Of a stretch of 64,000 nt of DNA, positions 19,624 to 30,778 are shown in pieces; position 1 is the first letter of the stretch, and every line of letters starts with the position of its first letter. This DNA is from Pseudomonas sp. GM48. GTDB taxonomy: Bacteria; Pseudomonadota; Gammaproteobacteria; Pseudomonadales; Pseudomonadaceae. Made by a program: the position numbers and the translations under genes. Where the stretch lies: assembly GCF_000282335.1 (NCBI RefSeq), contig NZ_AKJM01000034.1, positions 36,346 to 100,345 of the forward strand, given 5' to 3'. A model generated the notes under the pieces. The model was given only the letters and a program-made list of their open reading frames with translations. It searched no databases and was not told the origin of the DNA.

Positions 19624-20445
19624 TCAAGGTTGAAACGCACCAATAAAGATGGCCGGATCCACCCGCGCATCGTTCAGGCTGACGTTCCAGTGCATGTGCG
19701 GTCCGGTCGCGCGGCCAGTCGCACCGACTTTGCCGACTACGCCGCCCCGGGCCAGTTGCTGGCCGACCTTCACGTCGATTTTCGACATGTGGCAGAACAT
19801 GCTGATAAAGCCCTGGCCATGGTCGACGAACACCGTATTTCCATTGAAAAAGTAGTTGCCGATCAGGATCACCTTGCCCGCGGCCGGGGTCTTGATCGGC
19901 GTGCCAGCGCCCACGGCGAAATCCAGACCCGAATGAGGATTACGCTCCTCACCGTTGAAGAAGCGCCGCACGCCGAACTTGCTCGACAGCGGCCCGTTCA
20001 CCGGTTTGTCCAGCAGCACGTTGCTCGGGGTGTTGGGGCTGAACGTGCGGTAAGCGGCAATCTGTTCGGCCAATTCACGCTCGATGCGCTTGAGGTTTTC
20101 CGGGTCCGGATTGACCTGTTGGGTGTTCTTCAGGGTGATGCGCTGTTCCGGGTATGTCTTGCTGCCAACCGTGAAACTCAGATTACGACCGCCGCTGCTG
20201 ATCGATTGAGTCCCTGGTTTGACCGTCAGCGGCACGCCGACGATGGCCAGCCAGTTTTCCTGTTCCTTGACCACCAGCACCGGTTTGCCTTGATAACTGG
20301 CTTTTGGCGCCTGGGCGGATGTGCCCAGGTCCACCACCGCAACGCCGCCCGGCACCGGTTTGTTCAACAGGCGGGTGATGTAGCTATCGGCGTGGGCATT
20401 GAAGGTCAGGCACAGCAACAGCAATGGAGCCAGGAAGCGCGGCAT
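19624..20445 (-). CDS. Secreted M23-family peptidoglycan endopeptidase
   Basis: Protein of 273 aa with an N-terminal signal peptide (MPRFLAPLLLLCLTFNAHA). A beta-rich middle region is followed by a C-terminal LytM/M23 domain. Zinc-ligand motifs are HSGLDFAVGAGTP and HMHWNVSLNDARVD, so the active site looks intact. It probably cleaves peptidoglycan cross-links in the periplasm, or activates amidases. It starts 3 bp after xseA on the same strand, so the two are co-transcribed although functionally unrelated. Confidence 0.9.
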   Translation of the reverse strand: MPRFLAPLLLLCLTFNAHADSYITRLLNKPVPGGVAVVDLGTSAQAPKASYQGKPVLVVKEQENWLAIVGVPLTVKPGTQSISSGGRNLSFTVGSKTYPEQRITLKNTQQVNPDPENLKRIERELAEQIAAYRTFSPNTPSNVLLDKPVNGPLSSKFGVRRFFNGEERNPHSGLDFAVGAGTPIKTPAAGKVILIGNYFFNGNTVFVDHGQGFISMFCHMSKIDVKVGQQLARGGVVGKVGATGRATGPHMHWNVSLNDARVDPAIFIGAFQP

Positions 20446-20448
20446 GGA

Positions 20449-21828
20449 TCAGTCCAGTAAAGAAAGGGTGACGGGCGTCAGGTGATTGTCTTCGACCCGC
20501 ACTTGCAGTTCGCCTTCGCCCAGTTTGGCTTTCAGGCGCTGGCCGGTATGGGTTTGCGCGGCGCTGCGGATCGCGTTGCCGCGCTCGTCCAGCAAAATGC
20601 TGTAACCACGGCCGAGGGTCGCCAACGGGCTGACTACATGCAGTGTCTGCATTTGGCTGTGCAATTGCAGGCGGCGGTTCTTCAGGCCTTCGCGGATGGC
20701 GCGTGGCAGGCGCTCGGCCAGGCTGTCGAGGCGCTGGCGCAGCATTGCCAGTTGCCGGCCTGGATGTTGTGCGGCCAGACGGGTTTCCAGGCGGATCAAG
20801 CGTTCGCGACGGGTGTTGAGGCTACGCTCGAACGCGCGGCGCATGCGCATGTCCAGGTCATCCAGGCGTTGCGCTTGCTGGCGCAGACGCTCGCCGGGAT
20901 GGCGCAAGCGGCGAGAGATACCTTCCAGGCGTAGTCGATCGCGCATCAAGCGGTCACGCATGCGCATCACCAGCCGGCGGTGCAGGCTGTCGACCCGACG
21001 CACCAGGTCACTGGAGTCCGGTGCCAGCAATTCGGCGGCAGCGGAGGGGGTGGGTGCGCGAACGTCGGCCACGAAGTCGCTGATCGATACGTCGGTTTCA
21101 TGGCCGACCGCGCTGACAATCGGCGTCACGCAAGCGTCTACGGCGCGGGCCACGGCTTCTTCGTTGAAGCACCAGAGGTCTTCCAGCGAACCGCCGCCAC
21201 GGGCCAGGATCAGTGCGTCGAATCCGCGGGCATCCGCCAGTTTCAGGGCGCGGACAATCTGCGCAGTGGCTTCGCGGCCCTGTACGGCGGTGGGGATCAG
21301 CGTCAACTGCACCTGCGGTGCGCGACGGCGGAACACACTGATGATGTCGCGGATCACCGCGCCGGTGGGCGAACTGATGATGCCGATGCGTTGCGGATGC
21401 GCCGGTAGTGGGACCTTGCGCTCGGCACTGAACAGACCTTCGGCGCTGAGTTTTTCCTTGAGGGCATCGAAGGCCAGGCGCAAGGCGCCGTCGCCGGCCG
21501 GCTCCACGGTGTCGAGGATCAGCTGATAATCACCGCGCCCTTCGAACAGCGAGACTTTGCCACGTACCTTGACCGCGAGCCCGTCCTTCAACGCCTGGCG
21601 AACCCGTGCCGCGTTCTGCCGGAACAGCGCGCAACGCACCTGGGCGCCGCTGTCCTTGAGGGTGAAATACACGTGGCCCGACGCCGGGCGGGCGAGGTTG
21701 GAGATTTCGCCTTCGACCCAGATGTTGCTGAACACGTCTTCGAGCAACACCCGCGCGCGGCCGTTGAGCTGGCTGACAGTCAGGACTTCGCGGTCCAGGC
21801 CGAGTCTTGCAAAGGGATCTTTAATCAT
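20449..21828 (-). CDS. xseA: Exodeoxyribonuclease VII large subunit
   Basis: Single-strand exonuclease subunit (459 aa). It has an N-terminal OB-fold (VLTVSQLNGRARVLLEDVF, WVEGEISN), the central catalytic domain with RGGGSLEDLWCFNEE and VGHETDVSISDFVAD, and a long C-terminal coiled coil. The ATG giving MIKDPFARLG is chosen. The frame stays open for 53 more codons upstream only because it reads through a REP element. The small subunit xseB is not in this window. Confidence 0.95.
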   Translation of the reverse strand: MIKDPFARLGLDREVLTVSQLNGRARVLLEDVFSNIWVEGEISNLARPASGHVYFTLKDSGAQVRCALFRQNAARVRQALKDGLAVKVRGKVSLFEGRGDYQLILDTVEPAGDGALRLAFDALKEKLSAEGLFSAERKVPLPAHPQRIGIISSPTGAVIRDIISVFRRRAPQVQLTLIPTAVQGREATAQIVRALKLADARGFDALILARGGGSLEDLWCFNEEAVARAVDACVTPIVSAVGHETDVSISDFVADVRAPTPSAAAELLAPDSSDLVRRVDSLHRRLVMRMRDRLMRDRLRLEGISRRLRHPGERLRQQAQRLDDLDMRMRRAFERSLNTRRERLIRLETRLAAQHPGRQLAMLRQRLDSLAERLPRAIREGLKNRRLQLHSQMQTLHVVSPLATLGRGYSILLDERGNAIRSAAQTHTGQRLKAKLGEGELQVRVEDNHLTPVTLSLLD

Positions 21829-21899
21829 GGGGCGCAGTTTAAAGGCATTTGCCCGGCAATCTCCATGGCCCGGCATAAATCCCTTGTGGAGCCGCCTGA

Positions 21900-21988
21900 T
21901 GTGGGAGCGGGCTTGCTCGCGAAAGCGGTGTGTCAGCCAGTTCAATGCTTGATGGAAGTCCGTATTCGCGAGCAAGCCCGCTCCCACA
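21900..21988. repeat. REP doublet, GTGGGAGCGGGC family (xseA-tauE)
   Basis: Inverted arms TGTGGGAGCGGGCTTGCTCG and CGAGCAAGCCCGCTCCCACA, 89 bp end to end, between divergently transcribed xseA and the permease gene. Confidence 0.85.
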
Positions 21989-22028
21989 AAGGTAAAGTCA
22001 CCGACGGGTATTCAAGGAAGATACGTGA

Positions 22029-22796
22029 ATGAATGTGTTTGAACTGTTGAACCAGTGGCCATTCGGCTCGCTGGACTGGCTGGTCATCGGTGCGGGCATC
22101 GCCCTGGCCTACATCGTGTTCGGCATCGCCGGTTTCGGCACCGCGCTGGTGGCGGGGCCGATTCTGATCCTGTTCATGCCGCTGTCGAAGATCGTGCCGT
22201 TGCTGGTGTTGCTCGATTTTGTCGCGGCATTCGGCAATCTGCTGCCTTCGCGGCGCGATGTGGCGAGGCCGGAGTTGTTGCGGTTGCTGCCCTGTATGGC
22301 GGTGGGGTGCACGCTTGGAGTGATTTTTCTGCTGAACCTCAAGTCCGACTTGTTGCTGCTTTTGATGGGGTTGTTCATCAGCGCCTATGCGATTTACAGC
22401 CTGTGGATCAAAGTCCGCCCGACTCAACTGTCCGCCTTGTGGGCACTGCCGATGGGGACTGTGGGCGGAATGTTTGGCGCGTTGTTTGGCAGCGGCGGCT
22501 TTCTCTATGCGATCTATCTGAACAGCCGGTTGCCCAAGGAGGCGGCCAGGCCCACCCAGAGCGCACTGATCAGTTGCAGTACGGTGGTGCGTTTGAGCCT
22601 GTTTGCAATCGCCGGTGTGTATGCCGATTTGCCATTGCTGGCGCTGGCGGTGTGTCTGTTGCCGGCTATGGCACTGGGGCTGTGGTTCGGACGACGGTTG
22701 ACCATGCGCTTGTCCCGCGAGGCGTTCGTGCGCCTGGTGACGTGGCTGGTGCTGGCCAGCGGGATCGCGTTGATCGGGCGCTATCTCAGTACCTGA
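22029..22796 (+). CDS. TauE/SafE-family membrane permease
   Basis: Protein of 255 aa made almost wholly of hydrophobic helices (about eight), with the two-fold pseudo-symmetry typical of TauE/SafE proteins. Glycine-rich segments such as GIAGFGTALVAGPIL and GGMFGALFGSGGFLYAIYL recur in the two halves. Members export sulfite, sulfoacetate or other organosulfur anions, but the substrate cannot be told from sequence. It stands alone between two repeat elements, so the neighbours give no hint. Confidence 0.8.
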   Translation: MNVFELLNQWPFGSLDWLVIGAGIALAYIVFGIAGFGTALVAGPILILFMPLSKIVPLLVLLDFVAAFGNLLPSRRDVARPELLRLLPCMAVGCTLGVIFLLNLKSDLLLLLMGLFISAYAIYSLWIKVRPTQLSALWALPMGTVGGMFGALFGSGGFLYAIYLNSRLPKEAARPTQSALISCSTVVRLSLFAIAGVYADLPLLALAVCLLPAMALGLWFGRRLTMRLSREAFVRLVTWLVLASGIALIGRYLST

Positions 22797-22838
22797 AGAT
22801 TCAACCTGTGGCGGGGAGTTGGTGCCAGAGAGCTATTT

Positions 22839-22960
22839 TGTGGCGAGGGAGCTTGCTCCCGTTCGGCTGCGCAGCAGACGCTTATTCATCCAGGCCGGTA
22901 TAACTGACAGAAAAGCCAGGGCCGCTTCGCGGCCCAGCGGGAGCAAGCTCCCTCGCCACA
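22839..22960. repeat. REP-like doublet, GTGGCGAGGGAGCTTGC family (after tauE)
   Basis: Second copy of the family seen at 15112-15244: arms TGTGGCGAGGGAGCTTGCTC and GAGCAAGCTCCCTCGCCACA. The inner part contains GGCCGCTTCGCGGCC, a short palindrome. Confidence 0.8.
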
Positions 22961-22977
22961 GTTTTTTGTAGTCCGAA

Positions 22978-23382
22978 TTAATCGTTGTACTGGCTCAATA
23001 GCCGCTCTAGTCGTGCACTGAGGCGGCGTTTGATTTCGGTTTCGATGTGCGGGGCGAAATCGTCGATCACGTCTTGCATGATCAGTTGCGCGGCGGCGCG
23101 CAATTCGCTGTCCAGGTGCAGCAAGTCATCCGGGTTCTTGCTGGCGGCAGGCGTCGATGCCGTCGCGGTGACAGGTTCAACGGCAGGGGCTGTCGGTAGC
23201 AAGACGGACGGCGAAGGCTCGCTCACGGCGTCGAACAACATCGGAATCTGTTCCTGATCGCCTTCCTCGACCGTGTCGGTCAGCAGGGGCGGTTGCAGGT
23301 TGTCGTCGCCGAGCAATTGGCGGATCGACTCAAGGTCGTCCAGCAGGTGCGCGGACTGTTGCAGCGGTTTTGGAGTGTCCAT
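22978..23382 (-). CDS. Conserved hypothetical protein downstream of holC
   Basis: Protein of 134 aa with no motif I can assign. The N-terminal two thirds are acidic, Pro/Ser/Thr-rich and probably disordered. The C-terminal 45 residues form a likely amphipathic helix (SELRAAAQLIMQDVIDDF, then IKRRLSARLERLLSQ). It starts 8 bp after holC on the same strand, so it is part of the pepA-holC transcript. Such a protein is regularly found at this place in Pseudomonas, which supports a real gene. A link to the DNA polymerase clamp loader is only a guess from position. Confidence 0.7.
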   Translation of the reverse strand: MDTPKPLQQSAHLLDDLESIRQLLGDDNLQPPLLTDTVEEGDQEQIPMLFDAVSEPSPSVLLPTAPAVEPVTATASTPAASKNPDDLLHLDSELRAAAQLIMQDVIDDFAPHIETEIKRRLSARLERLLSQYND

Positions 23383-23390
23383 TGGAAGGC

Positions 23391-23819
23391 TCAGAGTCGC
23401 TGTAAACGGTGATCTTGCAGAGGATAGCCCTGTTCGCGGTAGAAACGGAAACTCTCCCGCGCGGCCTGGCGAATCGTCGGGTCTTCCACCACCACTTCTG
23501 CCACGCGGGCGAAACGCTGGGCAAAGGCCGGGACTTTCAGGTCAAGATTGACCAGCAGGTCCTGATGCTGACCGCAATCGTCACCCAGACCCAGGACGAT
23601 CAAGCCGTCCGGTTCGTTTTCGGCGGGACCGTGGGGCACGAAGCTTTCACCTTTGAATGCCCAGAGACGCGCGTCGAGATCGTCGCGCTGGGAGGCATCG
23701 CTGCAATGCAGGTAGACGCGGTGACCCATGCGCCAGGCTTTTTCGGTGAGCTTGCAGGCGAAATCCAGGCGTGCCGATGGATCGGCGCTGGGCAGGATAT
23801 AGAAGTCGACTTTGGTCAT
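23391..23819 (-). CDS. holC: DNA polymerase III subunit chi
   Basis: Accessory clamp-loader subunit that binds SSB and psi. The 142-aa sequence begins MTKVDFYILPSADPSARLDF and contains the HRVYLHCSD and DARLWAF segments of the family. It lies downstream of pepA, the usual location in gamma-proteobacteria. An AGGAAC ribosome site precedes the ATG. Between pepA and holC is a perfect 16-bp inverted repeat. Confidence 0.94.
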   Translation of the reverse strand: MTKVDFYILPSADPSARLDFACKLTEKAWRMGHRVYLHCSDASQRDDLDARLWAFKGESFVPHGPAENEPDGLIVLGLGDDCGQHQDLLVNLDLKVPAFAQRFARVAEVVVEDPTIRQAARESFRFYREQGYPLQDHRLQRL

Positions 23820-23832
23820 TGCGGTTCCTGAG

Positions 23833-23871
23833 CTTCACGTGGCGTCACCGCATAAGTGACGCCACGTGAAG
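23833..23871. repeat. Perfect 16-bp inverted repeat between pepA and holC
   Basis: CTTCACGTGGCGTCAC, loop CGCATAA, then the exact reverse complement GTGACGCCACGTGAAG. It lies 9 bp past the pepA stop and 13 bp before the holC start. There is no T-run on either side, so it is not a classical terminator. It may be a stable RNA stem that separates pepA and holC expression, or a protein-binding palindrome (it contains CACGTG twice). Confidence 0.75.
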
Positions 23872-23880
23872 TCATCGGTT

Positions 23881-25416
<1,536 letters not shown>

Positions 25417-25523
25417 TTATGTGCGTCGATTGCTTATAGACAGAAAGGCGCCAGGATCGACCGGCGACAAAGGCCGCAGTTTGAACCTCGCTACCGGCGG
25501 CTGACAACCCTCGGTTGTACGAT

Positions 25524-25623
25524 TGTAGGAGCGAGCTTGCTCGCGAAGAACCTGAGGCCACCGTGGGGTTTCAGGTTCTTCGCGTTATCGTTGACGACCA
25601 TCGCGAGCAAGCTCGCTCCTACA
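25524..25623. repeat. REP doublet, TGTAGGAGCGAG family with long conserved core (pepA-lptF)
   Basis: Arms TGTAGGAGCGAGCTTGCTCG and CGAGCAAGCTCGCTCCTACA. The inner sequence carries AACCTGA near the left arm and GTTATCGTTGACGACCATCG before the right arm. Almost the same core occurs in the elements at 44784 and 53601. Confidence 0.85.
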
Positions 25624-25645
25624 CTTGCCCGGGATGCATTGCGCA

Positions 25646-25674
25646 GTGACAGGCGCACCCAATCACAGGATAAT
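25646..25674 (+). promoter_or_regulatory. Sigma-70-type promoter for lptFG
   Basis: -35 GTGACA, a 17-bp spacer and -10 GATAAT, five of six matches in each hexamer. It ends about 90 bp before the lptF start. Confidence 0.65.
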
Positions 25675-25766
25675 GCGCCATCTTTTTTCGGCGGCTCTGT
25701 CTTGCGGGCTGTCCGATACGTTTGCTTGTTTGGCCGCCTTAGCCTGACAACCCTGGAGTGTCTGGT

Positions 25767-26885
25767 TTGATCGTCTTCCGTTATCTGTCCCGCGAAGTCC
25801 TGTTGACCTTGAGCGCCGTCAGCGCCGTGCTGCTGGTCATCATCATGAGCGGTCGCTTCATCAAATACCTCGCCCAGGCGGCCTCGGGCCTGCTGGATCC
25901 GGGCTCGCTGTTCCTGATCATGGGCTTTCGCATGCCGGGGTTCCTGCAGCTGATCCTGCCGCTGGGGCTGTTTCTCGGGATCCTGTTGTCCTACGGGCGG
26001 CTGTACCTCGAAAGCGAAATGACCGTGCTCTCGGCCACCGGCATGAGCCAGCAGCGGCTGGTCTGGATGACGATGTTTCCTGCCACTCTGGTTGCACTCG
26101 TCGTCGCGTGGCTGAGCCTGAGCCTGGCGCCACAAGGGGCCAATCAGTTTCAGCTGCTGCTGAACAAGCAGGATGCCCTCACCGAATTCGATACCCTGGA
26201 GCCAGGGCGCTTCCAGGCCCTGCGTGACGGTACCCGGGTCACCTACACCGAACGCATGTCCGATGATCGCGTGAATCTGGGCGGTGTGTTCATCTCGCAA
26301 AAGAACATCAGTTCCAACAACAAGGATCGCGGAATTTCTGTGCTCGTGGCGGAAAAGGGGCGTCAGGAGATTCGTCCGGACGGCAACCGCTACCTGATCC
26401 TGGATAACGGTTATCGCTATGACGGCAGTCCGGGACAGGCCGACTACCGGGCGATCAAGTACGACGAGTACGGCGTGTTGCTGCCAAAACCGGAAGTCAG
26501 TGACGAAGTCACCGACCGTGACGCGATGCCGACCAGTACGTTGATCGGCAGTGAAGACATTCGCCTGCGCGCCGAATTGCAATGGCGCATATCGCTGCCG
26601 TTGCTGGTGTTCATCGTGACCTTGATGGCGGTGCCGCTGTCGCGGGTCAACCCGCGTCAGGGCCGCTTCCTCAAATTACTGCCGGCGATTCTTCTTTATA
26701 TGGCTTACCTGACCATTCTGATTGCCGCCCGCGGTGCCTTGGACAAGGGCAAGATCCCCGCGGCACTGGGCTTGTGGTGGGTGCACGGGATTTTCCTGGC
26801 CATCGGCCTGGGTTTGCTTTATTGGGAACCCTTGCAATTGAAGAGGGCGAGTCGCCGCAGCGCGCTGGAGGTGGCCCGTGGTTAA
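25767..26885 (+). CDS. lptF: LPS export ABC permease LptF
   Basis: Inner-membrane permease of the LptB2FGC complex, which extracts lipopolysaccharide for transport to the outer membrane. From the TTG start it is 372 aa, with three membrane helices at each end around a periplasmic beta-jellyroll domain. The TTG is favoured because GGAG lies 8 nt upstream, whereas a GTG three codons earlier overlaps that GGAG. The stop overlaps the lptG start. Confidence 0.94.
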   Translation: MIVFRYLSREVLLTLSAVSAVLLVIIMSGRFIKYLAQAASGLLDPGSLFLIMGFRMPGFLQLILPLGLFLGILLSYGRLYLESEMTVLSATGMSQQRLVWMTMFPATLVALVVAWLSLSLAPQGANQFQLLLNKQDALTEFDTLEPGRFQALRDGTRVTYTERMSDDRVNLGGVFISQKNISSNNKDRGISVLVAEKGRQEIRPDGNRYLILDNGYRYDGSPGQADYRAIKYDEYGVLLPKPEVSDEVTDRDAMPTSTLIGSEDIRLRAELQWRISLPLLVFIVTLMAVPLSRVNPRQGRFLKLLPAILLYMAYLTILIAARGALDKGKIPAALGLWWVHGIFLAIGLGLLYWEPLQLKRASRRSALEVARG

Positions 26886-27939
26886 GCTGGATCGCTACAT
26901 TGGTAGCAGCGTGTTCATGGCGATTCTGGCGGTGCTCGGGATCATTCTTGGTCTGGCGACACTGTTTGCCTTCATCGACGAGATGAGTGAAGTCAGCGAT
27001 ACCTACACCCTGGTCGATGCGCTGAGTTATGTGTTGTTGACCGCTCCGCGCCGGATGTACGAAATGCTGCCGATGGCCGCGCTGATCGGCTGCCTGATCG
27101 GTCTGGGCAGTCTGGCCAGCAACAGTGAACTGACCGTCATGCGCGCCGCCGGTGTGTCGATCGGCCGGATCGTCTGGGCAGTGATGAAACCGATGCTGGT
27201 ATTGATGCTCGCCGGTGTGCTGGTAGGCGAGTACATCGCGCCGCCTGCCGAAACCGCCGCACAGGCCAATCGCTCGCTGGCCCAGGGCAGCGGCGATGCA
27301 CAAAGCGCCAAGCACGGCTTGTGGCACCGCCAGGGCGACGAGTTCATTCACGTCAACTCGGTGCAACCCAACGGTATCTTGTACGGCGTGACCCGCTACC
27401 GTTTCGACAACGAACGGCACATGCTGTCGGCGAGCTTCGCCAAGCGTGCCGAGTTCGACACGGATCACTGGCAGCTGACGGACGTCACGACCACGCTGTT
27501 CCACGAGCGCAGCACTGAAGTGGTGTCGACTCCGATCGAGCGCTGGGAAGTAGCCTTGAGTCCGCAATTGCTGAGCACCGTGGTCATGGTGCCGGAGTCG
27601 CTGTCGATCAGCGGTCTGTGGGGGTATATCCACTATCTGGCGGAGCAGGGGTTGAACAACAGCCGTTATTGGCTGGCATTTTGGGTCAAGGTGTTGCAGC
27701 CGCTGGTCACTGCCGCCCTGGTGTTGATGGCGATTTCCTTCATCTTCGGTCCGCTGCGTTCGGTGACCCTGGGTCAACGAGTGTTCACCGGCGTGCTGGT
27801 GGGTTTCACCTTCCGCATCGTTCAGGATCTGCTGGGGCCTTCGAGCCAGGTGTTCGGCTTCCCACCCTTGCTTTCGGTGCTGGTGCCGGCGGGTATTTGT
27901 GCCGTGGCGGGGCTCTGGCTGATGCGCCGGGCAGGCTGA
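26878..27939 (+). CDS. lptG: LPS export ABC permease LptG
   Basis: Partner permease of LptF (353 aa), with the same layout of six membrane helices and a central periplasmic domain. The GTG start overlaps the last codons of lptF by 8 bp, which indicates coupled translation and a fixed 1:1 output. It is followed by a strong terminator. The LptB ATPase and LptC are not in this window. Confidence 0.94.
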   Translation: MVKLDRYIGSSVFMAILAVLGIILGLATLFAFIDEMSEVSDTYTLVDALSYVLLTAPRRMYEMLPMAALIGCLIGLGSLASNSELTVMRAAGVSIGRIVWAVMKPMLVLMLAGVLVGEYIAPPAETAAQANRSLAQGSGDAQSAKHGLWHRQGDEFIHVNSVQPNGILYGVTRYRFDNERHMLSASFAKRAEFDTDHWQLTDVTTTLFHERSTEVVSTPIERWEVALSPQLLSTVVMVPESLSISGLWGYIHYLAEQGLNNSRYWLAFWVKVLQPLVTAALVLMAISFIFGPLRSVTLGQRVFTGVLVGFTFRIVQDLLGPSSQVFGFPPLLSVLVPAGICAVAGLWLMRRAG

Positions 27940-27970
27940 TGGCGGGCATTTCCCGACCGCTTTGACGATA

Positions 27971-28004
27971 AAAAACGCCCTTGTCGCCAGACCGGGGCGT
28001 TTTT
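27971..28004 (+). terminator. lptFG terminator
   Basis: AAAAACGCCC and GGGCGTTTTT form a 10-bp stem around a 14-nt loop. The T-run lies within and after the right arm. The A-run on the left also allows function on the minus strand. Confidence 0.8.
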
Positions 28005-28028
28005 GTAGGTGCCGTCTGACCTGCGAAC

Positions 28029-28058
28029 GTGACGCTTGCGCCGTGGATCAGGTACAAT
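28029..28058 (+). promoter_or_regulatory. Likely promoter for lepA-lepB
   Basis: -35 GTGACG, 18-bp spacer, -10 TACAAT, ending about 50 bp before the lepA GTG. Matches are four and five of six. Confidence 0.45.
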
Positions 28059-28110
28059 TCCCGGCTATTTTTCGGCGGGCTATGCCTGCAGCCTTTTTGA
28101 GTGTTGATCC

Positions 28111-29910
28111 GTGAGTGATTTGAGTCATATCCGCAATTTCTCCATCATCGCCCACATTGACCATGGCAAGTCGACGCTGGCCGATCGCTTCATCCAGATG
28201 TGTGGCGGCCTGGCCGAGCGCGAAATGGAAGCCCAGGTCCTGGACTCCATGGACCTCGAGCGCGAGCGCGGGATCACCATCAAGGCGCACAGCGTTACTC
28301 TGTATTACAAAGCCAAAGACGGTATCAACTACCAGCTCAACTTCATTGATACCCCCGGCCACGTTGACTTCACTTATGAGGTGAGCCGTTCGCTGGCTGC
28401 CTGTGAAGGCGCGCTGCTGGTGGTCGATGCCGGTCAGGGCGTTGAAGCGCAGTCGGTTGCCAACTGCTACACGGCGATCGAACAGGGCCTGGAAGTCATG
28501 CCGGTGCTGAACAAGATCGACCTGCCACAGGCCGATCCGGAGCGCGTCAAGGAAGAAATCGAAAAAATCATCGGCATCGATGCCACCGACGCGGTCACTT
28601 GCTCTGCCAAGACCGGTCTGGGCGTCGATGAAGTGCTCGAGCGCCTGGTGACCACCATTCCGGCGCCGACCGGCAACATCGAAGATCCGCTGCAAGCGTT
28701 GATCATCGACTCCTGGTTCGACAACTACCTGGGCGTTGTCTCCCTGGTTCGCGTTCGCCACGGCCGCGTGAAGAAGGGTGACAAGATTCTGGTCAAGTCC
28801 ACCGGCAAGATCCACCTGGTGGACAGCGTCGGCGTGTTCAACCCGAAACACACCCCTACCGCCGACCTGAAGGCTGGTGAAGTGGGCTTCATCATCGCCA
28901 GCATCAAGGACATTCACGGTGCGCCAGTGGGCGATACCCTGACCTTGAGCACGACGCCGGACGTCGACGTGCTGCCGGGGTTCAAGCGCATCCAGCCGCA
29001 GGTGTACGCCGGTCTGTTTCCGGTCAGCTCCGACGACTTCGAAGACTTCCGCGAGGCGCTGCAAAAGCTCACCCTCAACGATTCGTCGCTGCAATACACG
29101 CCTGAAAGCTCCGACGCACTGGGCTTCGGCTTCCGTTGCGGCTTCCTCGGCATGCTGCACATGGAAATCATCCAGGAGCGCCTGGAGCGCGAGTACAACC
29201 TGGACCTGATTACCACGGCGCCGACGGTAATCTTCGAGCTGCTGCTCAAGACCGGCGAGACGATCTACGTCGACAACCCGTCGAAGCTGCCGGACCTGTC
29301 CGCCATCGAAGACATGCGCGAGCCGATCGTGCGCGCCAATATTCTTGTGCCGCAAGAACACCTGGGCAACGTCATTACCCTGTGCATCGAAAAACGCGGT
29401 GTACAGGTCGACATGCTGTTCCTTGGCTCTCAGGTACAAGTGACCTACGACTTGCCGATGAACGAAGTGGTGCTGGACTTCTTCGATCGTCTGAAATCCA
29501 CCAGTCGCGGCTATGCTTCTCTGGACTACCATTTCGATCGTTACCAATCGGCCAGCCTGGTGAAACTGGACGTGCTGATCAACGGCGACAAGGTCGACGC
29601 CCTGGCGCTGATCGTGCACCGCGACAACTCGCACTACAAAGGTCGCCAGTTGACCGAGAAAATGAAGGATCTGATTCCGCGGCAGATGTTCGACGTGGCA
29701 ATCCAGGCCGCCATTGGCGGGCAGATTGTGGCGCGGACAACCGTCAAGGCGCTCAGAAAGAACGTATTGGCCAAATGCTACGGCGGTGACGTCAGCCGTA
29801 AGAAAAAGCTGCTGGAAAAGCAAAAGGCCGGTAAAAAACGCATGAAGCAAGTCGGCAACGTGGAAATTCCACAGGAAGCCTTCCTTGCAGTGCTCAGGTT
29901 GGATAGTTAG
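28111..29910 (+). CDS. lepA: Elongation factor 4 (LepA)
   Basis: Ribosome-associated GTPase of 599 aa. Motifs are [14 protein letters not shown] (P-loop), DTPGHVDF and NKIDLP. EF-G-like domains follow, then the basic C-terminal domain unique to EF4 ([19 protein letters not shown]). GTG start. It is 5 bp upstream of lepB, the conserved gene pair. Confidence 0.97.
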   Translation: MSDLSHIRNFSIIAHIDHGKSTLADRFIQMCGGLAEREMEAQVLDSMDLERERGITIKAHSVTLYYKAKDGINYQLNFIDTPGHVDFTYEVSRSLAACEGALLVVDAGQGVEAQSVANCYTAIEQGLEVMPVLNKIDLPQADPERVKEEIEKIIGIDATDAVTCSAKTGLGVDEVLERLVTTIPAPTGNIEDPLQALIIDSWFDNYLGVVSLVRVRHGRVKKGDKILVKSTGKIHLVDSVGVFNPKHTPTADLKAGEVGFIIASIKDIHGAPVGDTLTLSTTPDVDVLPGFKRIQPQVYAGLFPVSSDDFEDFREALQKLTLNDSSLQYTPESSDALGFGFRCGFLGMLHMEIIQERLEREYNLDLITTAPTVIFELLLKTGETIYVDNPSKLPDLSAIEDMREPIVRANILVPQEHLGNVITLCIEKRGVQVDMLFLGSQVQVTYDLPMNEVVLDFFDRLKSTSRGYASLDYHFDRYQSASLVKLDVLINGDKVDALALIVHRDNSHYKGRQLTEKMKDLIPRQMFDVAIQAAIGGQIVARTTVKALRKNVLAKCYGGDVSRKKKLLEKQKAGKKRMKQVGNVEIPQEAFLAVLRLDS

Positions 29911-29915
29911 GTCCT

Positions 29916-30770
29916 ATGTCACTAAATTTCCCGCTGTTGCTGGTCATCGCCGTGTTCGTCTGCGGCCTGTTGGCGTTGCTCGATCTGTTGATCCTGGCAC
30001 CACGTCGGCGCGCCGCCATCGCCTCCTACCAGGGCAGCGTCAGCCAGCCTGACATGGTCGTGGTAGAGAAGCTGAACAAAGAGCCGCTGCTGGTTGAATA
30101 CGGCAAGTCGTTCTTCCCGGTGTTGTTCATCGTGCTGGTGCTGCGTTCGTTCCTGGTGGAACCGTTCCAGATTCCTTCCGGCTCGATGAAGCCAACCCTG
30201 GATGTCGGCGACTTCATTCTGGTGAGCAAGTTTTCTTACGGGATCCGCTTGCCGGTGATCGACAAGAAAATCATCGAGGTCGGTGATCCGCAGCGCGGCG
30301 ATGTCATGGTGTTCCGTTACCCGAGCGATCCGAACGTCAACTACATCAAGCGTGTAGTCGGCCTGCCGGGCGACACGGTTCGTTATACCGCCGACAAGCG
30401 TCTGTTCGTCAACGGTCAATCGATTGCCGAGCAACTGGTCGGCTCCGAGCCGGGCACGCTGGGCAGCGCTGAGCTCTACAAGGAAAAACTCGGCGCCGCC
30501 GAGCACATGATCCGCAAGGAAATGAGCCGCTACCGTGCAACGCCGGACCATTCATGGACTGTGCCGGCCGGGCACTACTTCATGATGGGCGACAACCGCG
30601 ACAACTCGAACGACAGTCGCTACTGGGATGATCCGAGCATTCCCAAGGATCTGCTGGGCATGGTTCCCGACAAGAATATCGTCGGCAAGGCCTTTGCGGT
30701 CTGGATGAGCTGGCCGGAACCAAAACTCAGCCACCTGCCGAATTTCTCGCGGGTTGGCCTGATCAAGTAA
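29916..30770 (+). CDS. lepB: Signal peptidase I
   Basis: Inner-membrane serine protease that cleaves Sec and Tat signal peptides. The protein has 284 aa. Two membrane helices lie near the N-terminus (about residues 5-27 and 67-80). The catalytic Ser is S90 (PSGSMKP), the general base is K145 (YIKRVVGLPGD), and box E is MGDNRDNSNDSR. It lies 5 bp after lepA, so the two genes are probably translated together. Confidence 0.97.
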   Translation: MSLNFPLLLVIAVFVCGLLALLDLLILAPRRRAAIASYQGSVSQPDMVVVEKLNKEPLLVEYGKSFFPVLFIVLVLRSFLVEPFQIPSGSMKPTLDVGDFILVSKFSYGIRLPVIDKKIIEVGDPQRGDVMVFRYPSDPNVNYIKRVVGLPGDTVRYTADKRLFVNGQSIAEQLVGSEPGTLGSAELYKEKLGAAEHMIRKEMSRYRATPDHSWTVPAGHYFMMGDNRDNSNDSRYWDDPSIPKDLLGMVPDKNIVGKAFAVWMSWPEPKLSHLPNFSRVGLIK

Positions 30771-30778
30771 TCAAACAC

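Noticed and set aside
21829..21987. N-terminal extension of XseA by 53 residues
   Set aside because: The extension translates the REP doublet (MGAGLLA...) and not family sequence; the start giving MIKDPFARLG is canonical.
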